Assembly: GCF_013155265.1 (NCBI RefSeq) | Contig: NZ_JABJXU010000007.1 | Span: 104,779-168,778 of the forward strand | Length of the DNA: 64,000 nucleotides | Origin: Enterococcus sp. MMGLQ5-1 | GTDB taxonomy: Bacteria > Bacillota > Bacilli > Lactobacillales > Streptococcaceae | Direction of reading: 5' to 3' | In this document: positions 24,117 through 32,372 of the stretch, piece after piece | Position numbering within the stretch: the stretch's first letter is position 1 | How the letters are laid out: each line of letters begins with the position of its first letter | Translations under genes and position numbers: made by a program | The notes under the pieces: model-generated | Seen by the model: only the letters and a program-made list of their open reading frames with translations | Database searches by the model: none | Told to the model about the DNA's origin: nothing

Positions 24117-24202
24117 TTAGCATCAATATTAATAATATTTTACACTAATTAATGATACATTTTGCAACAAAATGGATCCATTTGAGACAATATTGATGCT
24201 AA
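24117..24202. promoter_or_regulatory. Long inverted repeats flanking the bdhA promoter region
   Basis: TTAGCATCAATATT (24117-24130) and its exact reverse complement AATATTGATGCTAA (24189-24202) enclose 58 bases. Within them is the perfect palindrome AAATGGATCCATTT (24170-24183). The second arm abuts the edge of the repeat element at 24201. They may be operator half-sites for a regulator of the gene. Confidence 0.5.
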
Positions 24203-24370
24203 AAAAGGGGTTGGGACAAAAGTCCTAACTCCTTTCATATTGTTCGTAATTTACGGGGGACAATGCGACAAAGACTAGGAAAATAGACAAATTCCCGAAC
24301 ATTTGCAAGCAAATGCCATCAATTTCCTAATTTTCTACGTCGTTAAACGTCTTTTGTCCCACCTCCTTTG
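24201..24370 (+). repeat. Short hairpin-array element (copy B, one hairpin)
   Basis: The first end (24204-24279) matches the distal end of copy A read on the opposite strand, including GGGGTTGGGACAAAAGTCC, GTAATTTACG and GGACAATGCGACAA. The other end (24336-24370) matches the opposite end of copy A, with TACGTCGTTAAACGTC and TTTTGTCCCACCTCC. Only about 60 bases with one imperfect hairpin (near 24272-24335) lie between, in place of the five hairpins of copy A. It sits 20 bases after the acoC stop codon. Confidence 0.85.
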
Positions 24371-24390
24371 CCATTTTAATATTAACTCAA

Positions 24391-25647
24391 TCATAGAATT
24401 AAGCTATATGGATGCTCCAAATAGAAGATAACTTTTCCTAGGAATTCTGCTGCTGGTGAGCCATCAATAATTTGATGATCAAAGGTCAAGCTTAAAGGTA
24501 ATTTTGAAATTTCAATGATTTCACGATTTTCATCAAAGGCCAGCTCTTTTTGTAAGGAGCCAACACCTAAAATGCCAATCTCAGGTGAGTTGATAATCGG
24601 TGTAAAATACTCTACCCCGCTTTTACCGAGATTACTAATCGTAAAGGTCGAACCCGTATAATGCTTGCCAGCCAAAGTGCCTGCTCTCGCTTGTGAAATA
24701 CGCTGATTTAATGATTTTGCTAAATTCGTTAATGTCTTACGGTCGGCATCTTCAACAACTGGTACAACGAGACCATCTGCAACTGCAACTGCCATTCCTA
24801 AATGAACAGCCTCTTTTTTTTCATAGCTACCATCTTTGTACCATGCATTCATTGCTGGCGTTTCCTTAAGTGCTAAAATAACTGCTCGCGATAGTAAAGT
24901 TGTAATACTTGTTTGACCATCAGCTAATGGTAAATCTGCTTTGGCTTTGAGCTCTTTTTTGAAAATCAAAAGCTTAGTTAAGTCGGCTTTTTGATGAATC
25001 GTCACTTGTGCAGTCGTTTGAATACTTGTCATCATCCGTTCTGCAATGGTTTTGCGCATGCCACTTAAACCAGCACCGAATGATGCTGCTGCTTGAACAG
25101 ATGACACTTCACTGGTCTGAGTTGCATTTGCAACTGGTTGATACCTTTCCACATCACGTCTAGTAATCCGACCATTGCCACCTGTACCTGAAATAGCCGA
25201 AATATCATAGCCATTTTCTTTTGCCATTTTACGCGCCAAAGGTGTAATGAAAATTCGTGTCCCCTCTGAATGATTAGTAACAGGCGCAGTAACTGCTGAT
25301 GCTAGCGATTCAGCAGTCGCTGCTTCAGCTATAGCTACTGTTTCAGGTAATGGTTCAGCAGCTTCATTGACTACTGACGAATTTGTATCCTGACCATCAA
25401 TCGCTTCACCTGCTTCACCAATATAACCAATTGGCGCTTGACATTCTACCTCATCCCCTGCTGGAACAACAATTTTTATCAAAACACCATCCACTGGTGC
25501 CTCAACATCATGTGTTAGCTTTTCTGAACTAATACTACAAACAATATCGCCTTTTGAGATGCTATCGCCTTCATTTTTTAACCATTCATCGACAGTACCT
25601 TCTGTCATGGTGAGCCCAAGTTTAGGCATAATAATTTCCGTTGCCAT
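24391..25647 (-). CDS. acoC: Acetoin dehydrogenase E2, dihydrolipoamide acetyltransferase
   Basis: E2 core of the acetoin dehydrogenase complex, 418 residues. One N-terminal lipoyl domain has the lipoylated Lys in SEKLTHDVEAP near residue 43. An Ala/Glu-rich linker leads to a peripheral-subunit-binding domain (FITPLARKMAKENGYDI to GRITRRDVERY, about 132-168). The catalytic domain has the HQIIDG motif near the C-terminus. It transfers the acetyl group from acetoin cleavage to CoA. It is the last gene of acoLABC. Such E2 proteins resemble pyruvate dehydrogenase E2; the AcoR gene and sigma-54 promoter support the acetoin assignment. Confidence 0.88.
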   Translation of the reverse strand: MATEIIMPKLGLTMTEGTVDEWLKNEGDSISKGDIVCSISSEKLTHDVEAPVDGVLIKIVVPAGDEVECQAPIGYIGEAGEAIDGQDTNSSVVNEAAEPLPETVAIAEAATAESLASAVTAPVTNHSEGTRIFITPLARKMAKENGYDISAISGTGGNGRITRRDVERYQPVANATQTSEVSSVQAAASFGAGLSGMRKTIAERMMTSIQTTAQVTIHQKADLTKLLIFKKELKAKADLPLADGQTSITTLLSRAVILALKETPAMNAWYKDGSYEKKEAVHLGMAVAVADGLVVPVVEDADRKTLTNLAKSLNQRISQARAGTLAGKHYTGSTFTISNLGKSGVEYFTPIINSPEIGILGVGSLQKELAFDENREIIEISKLPLSLTFDHQIIDGSPAAEFLGKVIFYLEHPYSLIL

Positions 25648-25662
25648 TTATTTTACACCTCC

Positions 25663-26688
25663 TTATTTCTTTAAGTCATCTATTAATTCACTTGCTGTTT
25701 CTAAAACACGATCAGCATTTGGTAAATACAATTGTTCTAAATTAGTCGCAAAGGGTACCGGTGTATTTGGAGCACAAACACATTTCACCGGTCCATCTAA
25801 ATAATCAAATGCTTTATCACTAACAACTGATGCAATATCAGTTGCGACATTATTATGAGGATTAGCTTCATCAATAACAATGAGACGACCAGTCTTTTTA
25901 ACCGATTCAAGAACTGTTGCTTCATCCCAAGGTGCAACTGTCACTAAATCAATGACTTCAACTGACACACCGTCTTTTGCCAGCTTATCTGCAACTTCTA
26001 AGGCAACATATAGCATTTTACCAATTGTAACAATTGTTAAATCACTACCTTCTTGCTTAACCTTTGCCTTACCAATTTCTACTTTGTAATATTCTTCTGG
26101 TACTTCACCTTTTAGACCATAAAGTGTTTTATCCTCTGAGAAAACAACAATATTATCATCCTCAATCGCTGCCAATAATAGACCTTTGGCATCATAAGGA
26201 TTTGATGGTACAACAACCTTAACACCCGGAATTGAGCCAAGCATGCCATAGTATGAGCCTGAGTGTTGTGCAGCAGCACTCGCACCTGCACCATGACAAG
26301 TCCGAATCGTCATTGGAATTTTCGCTTTGCCACCAAACATATAGCGCATTTTTGAACCCTGCGCCAAAATTGTATCCAAACAAAAACCAATGAAATCATT
26401 AAACATTAACTCAGGTACAGGCCTGAGACCAGTTGCGGCAGCACCGACTGCAGCACCCATATAGCCCATTTCAGAAATTGGTGTATCGATAACTCTTTCA
26501 CGGCCAAATTTTGGGGCAAGCCCCTTAGTGACACCGAAGACACCACCCCAAGCATCTGTATCACCTAAATGAGGCACGTCAGCACCACCTGCTATATCTT
26601 CACCAAGTAAAATCACACGATCATCTTTTTCCATCGCTTGTTCTAAACCTTCATTGATTGCTTTCATAAATGTAGCTTTTCTTGTCAT
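25663..26688 (-). CDS. acoB: Acetoin dehydrogenase E1 beta subunit
   Basis: Beta subunit (341 residues) of the thiamine-diphosphate-dependent E1 that cleaves acetoin to acetaldehyde and an acetyl unit. It starts TRKATFMKAINEGLEQAM and has GEDIAGGADVPHLGDTDAWGG and DTPISEMGYMGAAVGAA, typical of transketolase-like E1 beta chains, with a C-terminal transketolase domain from about residue 205. Spacing to acoA (21 bases) and acoC (15 bases) shows an operon. Confidence 0.9.
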   Translation of the reverse strand: MTRKATFMKAINEGLEQAMEKDDRVILLGEDIAGGADVPHLGDTDAWGGVFGVTKGLAPKFGRERVIDTPISEMGYMGAAVGAAATGLRPVPELMFNDFIGFCLDTILAQGSKMRYMFGGKAKIPMTIRTCHGAGASAAAQHSGSYYGMLGSIPGVKVVVPSNPYDAKGLLLAAIEDDNIVVFSEDKTLYGLKGEVPEEYYKVEIGKAKVKQEGSDLTIVTIGKMLYVALEVADKLAKDGVSVEVIDLVTVAPWDEATVLESVKKTGRLIVIDEANPHNNVATDIASVVSDKAFDYLDGPVKCVCAPNTPVPFATNLEQLYLPNADRVLETASELIDDLKK

Positions 26689-26709
26689 TTTAGATTCACT
26701 CCTTCTCGA

Positions 26710-27678
26710 TTAGTTCGCAAAAACATCTTCATATAAGGCTTCTGGACGTGGTACAGAGCTTTCATGAGCAAACTGAATGGCATGTTCAGTATCGGCTGTA
26801 GACTGTGCTGAAATTTCATCTACTTCTTTTCTCGTTAATAGTTTCTTTTCAATTGCTTTATCAATAAATTCTGTAATACAATCACGTTCAGCACGCTTTA
26901 ACTCATCACCCTCTGTTGCTTTATATTTTTGCTCATCACCTTCAAAGTGACCATAATTTCGATAAGTTACACATTCAACAATGGTAGGGCCTTCGCCATT
27001 ACGGGCACGATCAATTGCTTCGCCTGCAGCTTCATAGACGGCAAAAATATCATCACCATCCACTGTTACACCTGGAATGCCATAGGCAGCAGCTCTTTCA
27101 GCAATCGTTTTAGAGCCTGAAGAATACCATTGAGGTGTTGCTTCTGCGAAAGAATTATTTTCATTGACAAAGACAACTGGTAAATCCCAAATCGATGCCA
27201 TATTAATGCCTTCGTGGAAAGTACCTTCATTAGCAGCACCATCACCAAAGAAGCAAACCGCAACATCCTTTGTCTTTAAATATTTATTTCTTAAGCCAGC
27301 ACCAACAGCGATTGGGAAGCCACCACCAACCATACCATTCGCACCAAGCATTCCCTTATCAATATCGGCAATATGCATTGAACCGCCTTTACCTTTACAA
27401 AGACCTGTTTCCTTACCATAAATTTCTGCCATCATGCCATCTAAATCACAGCCCTTGGCAATACAGTGACCATGACCTCTGTGGGTACTCGTGATATAAT
27501 CATCACTTGTTAAATGGGCACAAACACCTGTTGCGACAGCTTCTTCACCTGCATATAGATGGACAAAACCTGGAATTTCACCACTTGTAAAAATCCGATG
27601 TACTTCATTTTCAAAATTTCGAATATCGTACATTGTTTTTAAAATCCATTTTGCTTGATCTTTTGTCAATTTCTTCAT
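26710..27678 (-). CDS. acoA: Acetoin dehydrogenase E1 alpha subunit
   Basis: Alpha subunit (322 residues) of the thiamine-diphosphate-dependent E1. The ThDP motif starts GDGAANEGTFHEGINMA near residue 145 and ends at the Asn-rich VFVNENNSFAEATPQ. Substrate-loop residues THRGHGHCIAKG lie near 84-95. It belongs with acoB in the leftward acoLABC operon. Pyruvate dehydrogenase E1 alpha is the main alternative, excluded mainly by context. Confidence 0.9.
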   Translation of the reverse strand: MKKLTKDQAKWILKTMYDIRNFENEVHRIFTSGEIPGFVHLYAGEEAVATGVCAHLTSDDYITSTHRGHGHCIAKGCDLDGMMAEIYGKETGLCKGKGGSMHIADIDKGMLGANGMVGGGFPIAVGAGLRNKYLKTKDVAVCFFGDGAANEGTFHEGINMASIWDLPVVFVNENNSFAEATPQWYSSGSKTIAERAAAYGIPGVTVDGDDIFAVYEAAGEAIDRARNGEGPTIVECVTYRNYGHFEGDEQKYKATEGDELKRAERDCITEFIDKAIEKKLLTRKEVDEISAQSTADTEHAIQFAHESSVPRPEALYEDVFAN

Positions 27679-27699
27679 TATTCATTTCCTCCTTATAAA

Positions 27700-29052
27700 T
27701 TAACCATGAATCGCTTTGCCAAATATACCATTTGCTGTTTCACCAATCACTTCTGACATCGTTGGGTGAGCAAAAATAACTTTACTAATTTCGTCTACAG
27801 TACCTTCTGCTTCCTTAACCGCTAAAATTGTATGAATCATTTCTGTTGCATGACTACCAACAATCACAGCACCTAGGATTTGATGGTATTTAGTTTCACT
27901 AATAATTTTGACAAAGCCTTCTGTTTCAAGAGCTGCAATCGCCTTACCATTACTAGCAAACGGCATCGTTTTAACGACAATTTCTGGATAGGCATCACGT
28001 GCCTGTGCTTCAGATAAGCCAAAACTTGCCACTTCTGGACTCGTATACAAGCAACGTGGCACAGCTGTTAAATCTACTGGAAATTGTGGGTTGCCAAACA
28101 TAACCTCAACTGCACGAATGCCTTCATGACTAGCGACATGAGCCAGCTGATAACCACCAATCAAGTCGCCAATCGCATAGACATCAGCTAAACTTGTTTG
28201 ATAATTTTCATCAACCTTTACAAAACGGCTTGCTTCATCTAATTTTAGGGATAATTGACCAGCTAAGCTTAAATTGGCTTTTCTCCCTGCTGCTACCAAC
28301 AATTTATCAAAATCAATCGTTTCTGTATCCAATACAATTTTTCCTGCCGCTACCTTTTGGATTTTAGCTGAAGTGATTATATGAATACCCATTTTTGTTA
28401 ACTTTTTCTTAATGATTTTCCGAACGTCTTCATCTTCAGTTAATAAAATATCTGTTGCGACTTCGACCAAAGTCACCTCAACCTGCAAGGGCTGCATCGC
28501 AAATGCCAATTCAACTGCAATTATCCCACCACCAATAACAACAAGTTTCTTTGGTAATTCTGTCATTGAGAAAAATGTATCAGTTGTCTCATGTGGTGTC
28601 TCATCAATGCCATTAATTGGTGGGACAAAGGGTCTCCCTCCTGTTGCAATCAATAATTTTTTTGTTGCCAATTTTTGATTACCAACTTTAACCTGGTGAT
28701 TTGATATCAATTCCGCCTCACCCTCAATATAATCAATATGGTTAGATTGAAATAGGTGATGGATTCCTGATTGTAAGGTTTGCACAACCTGATTTTTACG
28801 TTCAACTAATTTTGGAAACGCAATATCTGTAATTGTAGATTCAATCCCAAATTGATTGGCTTCCGCTATTGAAAGTAACCAATGAGCGTGTTGAATATAG
28901 CTTTTTGATGGAATACAACCGACATTTAAGCAGGTGCCACCAATTTTATTCTTTTCAATCACTGCTACTTTTTTTCCAAATTGCGCTGCCCGAATTGCGG
29001 CGACATAGCCACCAGGTCCAGCACCAATGACAATTAAGTCATAATTTGCCAT
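27700..29052 (-). CDS. acoL: Dihydrolipoamide dehydrogenase of the acetoin complex
   Basis: E3 flavoprotein, 450 residues, which reoxidises the lipoyl arm of E2 with NAD. FAD motif GAGPGGYVAAIRAAQ is near residues 9-23, the redox-active disulfide is in GGTCLNVGCIPSK, and an NAD motif GGGIIAVE lies in the middle. The C-terminal His-Glu pair is in HPTMSE. Here it is first in the operon and nearest the promoter, whereas in Bacillus subtilis it is last. A sigma-54 type promoter lies about 45 bases upstream. Confidence 0.9.
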   Translation of the reverse strand: MANYDLIVIGAGPGGYVAAIRAAQFGKKVAVIEKNKIGGTCLNVGCIPSKSYIQHAHWLLSIAEANQFGIESTITDIAFPKLVERKNQVVQTLQSGIHHLFQSNHIDYIEGEAELISNHQVKVGNQKLATKKLLIATGGRPFVPPINGIDETPHETTDTFFSMTELPKKLVVIGGGIIAVELAFAMQPLQVEVTLVEVATDILLTEDEDVRKIIKKKLTKMGIHIITSAKIQKVAAGKIVLDTETIDFDKLLVAAGRKANLSLAGQLSLKLDEASRFVKVDENYQTSLADVYAIGDLIGGYQLAHVASHEGIRAVEVMFGNPQFPVDLTAVPRCLYTSPEVASFGLSEAQARDAYPEIVVKTMPFASNGKAIAALETEGFVKIISETKYHQILGAVIVGSHATEMIHTILAVKEAEGTVDEISKVIFAHPTMSEVIGETANGIFGKAIHG

Positions 29053-29095
29053 TTCTATCCCTCCTTGGTCAGAATAATTGCTTTCATCATTCTCT

Positions 29096-29113
29096 TAGCA
29101 AAAACCAAGCCAA
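29096..29113 (-). promoter_or_regulatory. Sigma-54 (-24/-12) promoter of the aco operon
   Basis: The minus-strand sequence TTGGCTTGGTTTTTGCTA contains GG and GC separated by exactly ten bases and matches TGGCAC-N5-TTGCW except at two positions. It lies 44 bases before acoL. This agrees with the adjacent gene for an AcoR-type sigma-54 activator. Confidence 0.8.
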
Positions 29114-29148
29114 CTTTTCAAAAATTCAAACCTAGTTAAATAAAAAAT

Positions 29149-29177
29149 GGGAAACACTGATATAATCAGTATTTCCC
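29149..29177. promoter_or_regulatory. Palindrome upstream of the aco promoter, candidate AcoR enhancer site
   Basis: GGGAAA-ACTGAT and ATCAGT-TTTCCC form a near-perfect inverted repeat centred about 60 bases upstream of the -24/-12 element, where an enhancer-binding protein could sit. A second inverted repeat, GAGACACTT...AAAGTGTCGC, lies near 29261-29290. An unrelated hairpin is the alternative. Confidence 0.5.
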
Positions 29178-29230
29178 AACTCAGTATAATTAAAAATATT
29201 TTTTATATAATTAATTGAAAACCATATTAT

Positions 29231-29244
29231 TGTAAGCGCTACCA
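29231..29244 (+). promoter_or_regulatory. cre site upstream of the aco operon
   Basis: TGTAAGCGCTACCA matches TGWAANCGNTNWCA with one mismatch. It lies between acoL and acoR, upstream of the sigma-54 promoter, consistent with glucose repression of acetoin use. Confidence 0.6.
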
Positions 29245-29316
29245 AATATTTGTAAATCACGAGACACTTAGGCTGAAACAAAGTGTCGCAGTGATACAAT
29301 TTATCGCAAATTCACT

Positions 29317-29356
29317 AAAAAAATTGAGCAGATTATCAGTTATCTGCTCAATTTTA
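29317..29356 (-). terminator. acoR terminator
   Basis: AAAATTGAGCAGATAA pairs with TTATCTGCTCAATTTT-type arms around a short loop and is followed by T residues on the minus strand, directly after the acoR stop. Confidence 0.88.
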
Positions 29357-29359
29357 GGC

Positions 29360-31150
29360 TTAGGACTCAATCACGATTTCATATTTCTTCAGCCAACGAT
29401 AAAGGGTTGCACGAGAAATCTCAAGATATTTAGCCGTTTTTGTCATATTAAAGAAATTCTTTTCAAGCGCTCGTTGAATTTTCACCTTCTGATCAACTGT
29501 TTCAGATGAGGCTGGTGCTTCTTGGTCTATGGCTTGATAGACGATGCCTGATTGAATCAATTGACTCAACTCAACAACGGAGGGCTCAGCATTCCGATAA
29601 AAGATGGAGGCGCGCGCTAGAAAATTATTAAATTCTCGAATATTACCGTACCAAGGATAAGTTTCAGCAACCTTGATTAATTTTTCTTGCCAATCAATCA
29701 ACCACCCATGTTGAATTGCATATTGCTCGACGAGTGGTCGTAAATCCTCAATATGCGCTCTTAATGGTGGTATATCTAGGCTGCAGACATAGATGCGATA
29801 GAACAAATCTTCTCGAAATTTACCAGCCTTGACAAGTGCTTTCAGGTCCTTATTACTGGCCGTGACCAAGCGAAAATTAGTTACCACTGGCTTACCGCTG
29901 ATTGGTGTCACTAGCTTGTCCTCAAGAACCCTTAATAAAACCTGCTGCATTTTTTCAGGCATACTATCAATTTCATCTAAAAATAATGTACCACCATTTG
30001 CCTGCTCTAGCTTACCCTTGAAGCCCTTGGCATTCGCTCCAGTAAAAGCACCCGCTGCATAACCAAATAATTCACTTTCCAGCAGGCTTTCACTGACGGC
30101 ACCACAATTAATCGCAATTAATTCACCCTTACTCATCGCACTATTATAATGAATCGTTTTAGCAATAATTTCTTTACCACTACCAGATTCACCAAAAATA
30201 TGGATTGGTAAGTCACTATTAGAAACCTTAAGGACATCACTAAGAAATGCTTGATATTTTTTACTTTGACTAGCTACTCCCGGATAATAGTAGCTTTTTG
30301 TCTGACGAACAGGCGGCTGAGTGCCAGAGTATATTTTATACTTATAGCCAATTAATTCTTGATTACTTAAAATTGAGGTTTGATTATAAATCGTTTTATC
30401 ATCAATACTATCTCGAATATCTGTACCCAGATGAAAGTCAAGGGCGGCATTGCGTGGTAGCTTGATAAGGCGGTAATGCGAATCACAATAATAGACCTCC
30501 TCAAAATCATTCATTGCAATTTCTAATAAAGTATTTCTTTGAGCAAAATGATACTTCATCATTTGATTAGCAACCCGCTCAGTCAAAACGGTTAATAAAA
30601 TCAGAGCATCCTTTGCAGATTGGTTTTGATAGGTTGAAATGTCTAATACACCTAAAATTTGATCATTCTCATCTAAAATCGGTGACGCAGCACAGCTCCA
30701 GTGCTGCGAAGCTTTCGAAAAATGTTCGTCTAGCGATAAAAATGAGGCTTCCTTAGTTCGTAATGCCATCCCGATTGCATTCGTACCTACCTGTAACTCT
30801 GACCAGTTGCTACCTTCTTGAAACGCAATTTCATTAGCATAATCTTTAGCTTGATAATTTCCAGTTCGCCACAAAATATTGCCCTCATTGTCCGTTAAGA
30901 CAAAAAGTGGTCTTCGTACCTTCAGCTTCTGCTCTAAACGATCTAATTCATTTTTGACACAACGGATTAGCTCCTTATTAGCTCGCTGTTTTACCTGTAA
31001 TTCTTTATAGTCTAATATTTTTTCTGGTCGAGTGGCTAATGGATTAACTTGATGCTTAAAGCAAAACTCCCAAGAGCTTGCAACCTTCGGCGAAAGCCTA
31101 AAAGGAATGCGGCTATTATGTGTGATTACTGAATTTTCTTCACTTGCCAC
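29360..31150 (-). CDS. acoR: Sigma-54-dependent activator of acetoin catabolism, AcoR-like
   Basis: A 596-residue enhancer-binding protein from the GTG at 31150, which has AAAGGAG nine bases upstream. The N-terminal third has a GAF-like sensor region. The central AAA+ domain has Walker A GESGSGKE, the sigma-54-contacting GAFTGA motif (GYAAGAFTGANAKG) and Walker B GGTLFLDEID. The C-terminus is a Fis-type helix-turn-helix (NMTKTAKYLEISRATLYRWLKK). It should open the sigma-54 promoter of acoLABC in response to acetoin. Sigma-54 itself is not encoded in the window. Confidence 0.9.
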   Translation of the reverse strand: MASEENSVITHNSRIPFRLSPKVASSWEFCFKHQVNPLATRPEKILDYKELQVKQRANKELIRCVKNELDRLEQKLKVRRPLFVLTDNEGNILWRTGNYQAKDYANEIAFQEGSNWSELQVGTNAIGMALRTKEASFLSLDEHFSKASQHWSCAASPILDENDQILGVLDISTYQNQSAKDALILLTVLTERVANQMMKYHFAQRNTLLEIAMNDFEEVYYCDSHYRLIKLPRNAALDFHLGTDIRDSIDDKTIYNQTSILSNQELIGYKYKIYSGTQPPVRQTKSYYYPGVASQSKKYQAFLSDVLKVSNSDLPIHIFGESGSGKEIIAKTIHYNSAMSKGELIAINCGAVSESLLESELFGYAAGAFTGANAKGFKGKLEQANGGTLFLDEIDSMPEKMQQVLLRVLEDKLVTPISGKPVVTNFRLVTASNKDLKALVKAGKFREDLFYRIYVCSLDIPPLRAHIEDLRPLVEQYAIQHGWLIDWQEKLIKVAETYPWYGNIREFNNFLARASIFYRNAEPSVVELSQLIQSGIVYQAIDQEAPASSETVDQKVKIQRALEKNFFNMTKTAKYLEISRATLYRWLKKYEIVIES

Positions 31151-31337
31151 AATTATCATCTCCTTTAATAGCATACTTAGAACAAATAGCTGATTTATCG
31201 TTTTTGAAAACACTTACATTTTTATGTAGCACACCTTTAATTTCAATTCTACGCCTAAGCCACATTATTATCAAAAAAAGGCTTTAAAATATAATTTTCA
31301 ATCATCAGCAATCGCAAAACTTATTTCAGGCTCAAAC

Positions 31338-32222
31338 TCAAGGTACAAATAAGGATAAAAAAGCTTCAAGATAGGTAATTTGAATTGGTAAAGCAGGGCC
31401 TTTATCACCATCAATTCTAACAATCACTTCAGCACCGTCCTTAGAGCTCAATTTTAATTCATTCATTGTAAGATAAGTGATTGCCTTAGAATGATTTAGT
31501 TTGCCCGTTAAGCCAAAATAGATATAAGGAATTATCTGGCTAAAGCTAATATTATTTAGCACACTCAAATGAAGCTTTGTCGGAGCAGGATCGCTATAAA
31601 TATGCCCGCCAATTGATGAAGTTGTTGTTAATAAGGCAAACCAAGTTTTTAACTCTTTTCTCACCTGACCATCAATTTGATATTCAATTCGATAGGACTT
31701 ATTTTTGCCAATTCGACGAAGCGCCTCAATAAAATAGACAATCTTGCCAAATCTTTGCTTATCCTTCTGCCTGACCTCATTGGATAAATCAGCTAGATTA
31801 CCTAATGCAAGTGAGCTGACTATGGCTTGCCCATTATCACATTTGCCAATTCCTACGGATTGTTGACACCCAGCCACAATCACTGCAATGGCAGCCTCAA
31901 CCTCCAAAGGAATTTGAAAGCGTTTAGCAAAATTATTGACTGTTCCTGCAGGAATAATGCCAAAGGGAATTGATTTATTAGCCTTTAATAAAGCTGTAAT
32001 CGCCAAGCTAAGCGTGCCGTCACCACCAATTGCAATCAATGCGTCCAAAGTATCTAAAATTTCAGCTAACCTAGCAATTGATTCTGTCTCACTCTTTCCT
32101 GTGATAAAACAGCCAGTGATTCCAGCTTCACTTAACTTTTCCTTCAGCTGATTTGCAGCCTGTTCAGCCTTGCCATCTCCTGCATTAATATTAAAAAAAA
32201 TACCGTATTTTTGCTGATTCAT
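31338..32222 (-). CDS. Diacylglycerol/lipid kinase family protein (YegS/DgkB type)
   Basis: A 294-residue soluble lipid kinase of the DAGK catalytic family. It starts with the FFNINAGDGKAE phosphate loop, and the nucleotide motif IGGDGTLSLAITALL is near residues 66-80 with GIIPAGTVNNFAKR following. The family phosphorylates diacylglycerol or related lipids in envelope turnover. It is monocistronic here. The essential DgkB usually sits elsewhere, so this may be a second paralogue. Confidence 0.82.
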   Translation of the reverse strand: MNQQKYGIFFNINAGDGKAEQAANQLKEKLSEAGITGCFITGKSETESIARLAEILDTLDALIAIGGDGTLSLAITALLKANKSIPFGIIPAGTVNNFAKRFQIPLEVEAAIAVIVAGCQQSVGIGKCDNGQAIVSSLALGNLADLSNEVRQKDKQRFGKIVYFIEALRRIGKNKSYRIEYQIDGQVRKELKTWFALLTTTSSIGGHIYSDPAPTKLHLSVLNNISFSQIIPYIYFGLTGKLNHSKAITYLTMNELKLSSKDGAEVIVRIDGDKGPALPIQITYLEAFLSLFVP

Positions 32223-32372
32223 GGCAGCTCACCTCACAATCAATAGTATTCAAAAAATTTATCATCAAGAGCTACTCTTTTCCATATCATATCACATATC
32301 AGAAATAAAAAATAATATCATTAAAAACTATTATAATTTCGATTTAAAATATTGTAAGCAAGCATTCAGCCA

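Noticed and set aside
24391..29052. Pyruvate dehydrogenase complex instead of acetoin dehydrogenase
   Set aside because: The sigma-54 promoter, adjacent AcoR-type activator, cre site and linked butanediol dehydrogenase fit acetoin catabolism better, although sequence alone does not separate the E1 and E2 families completely.
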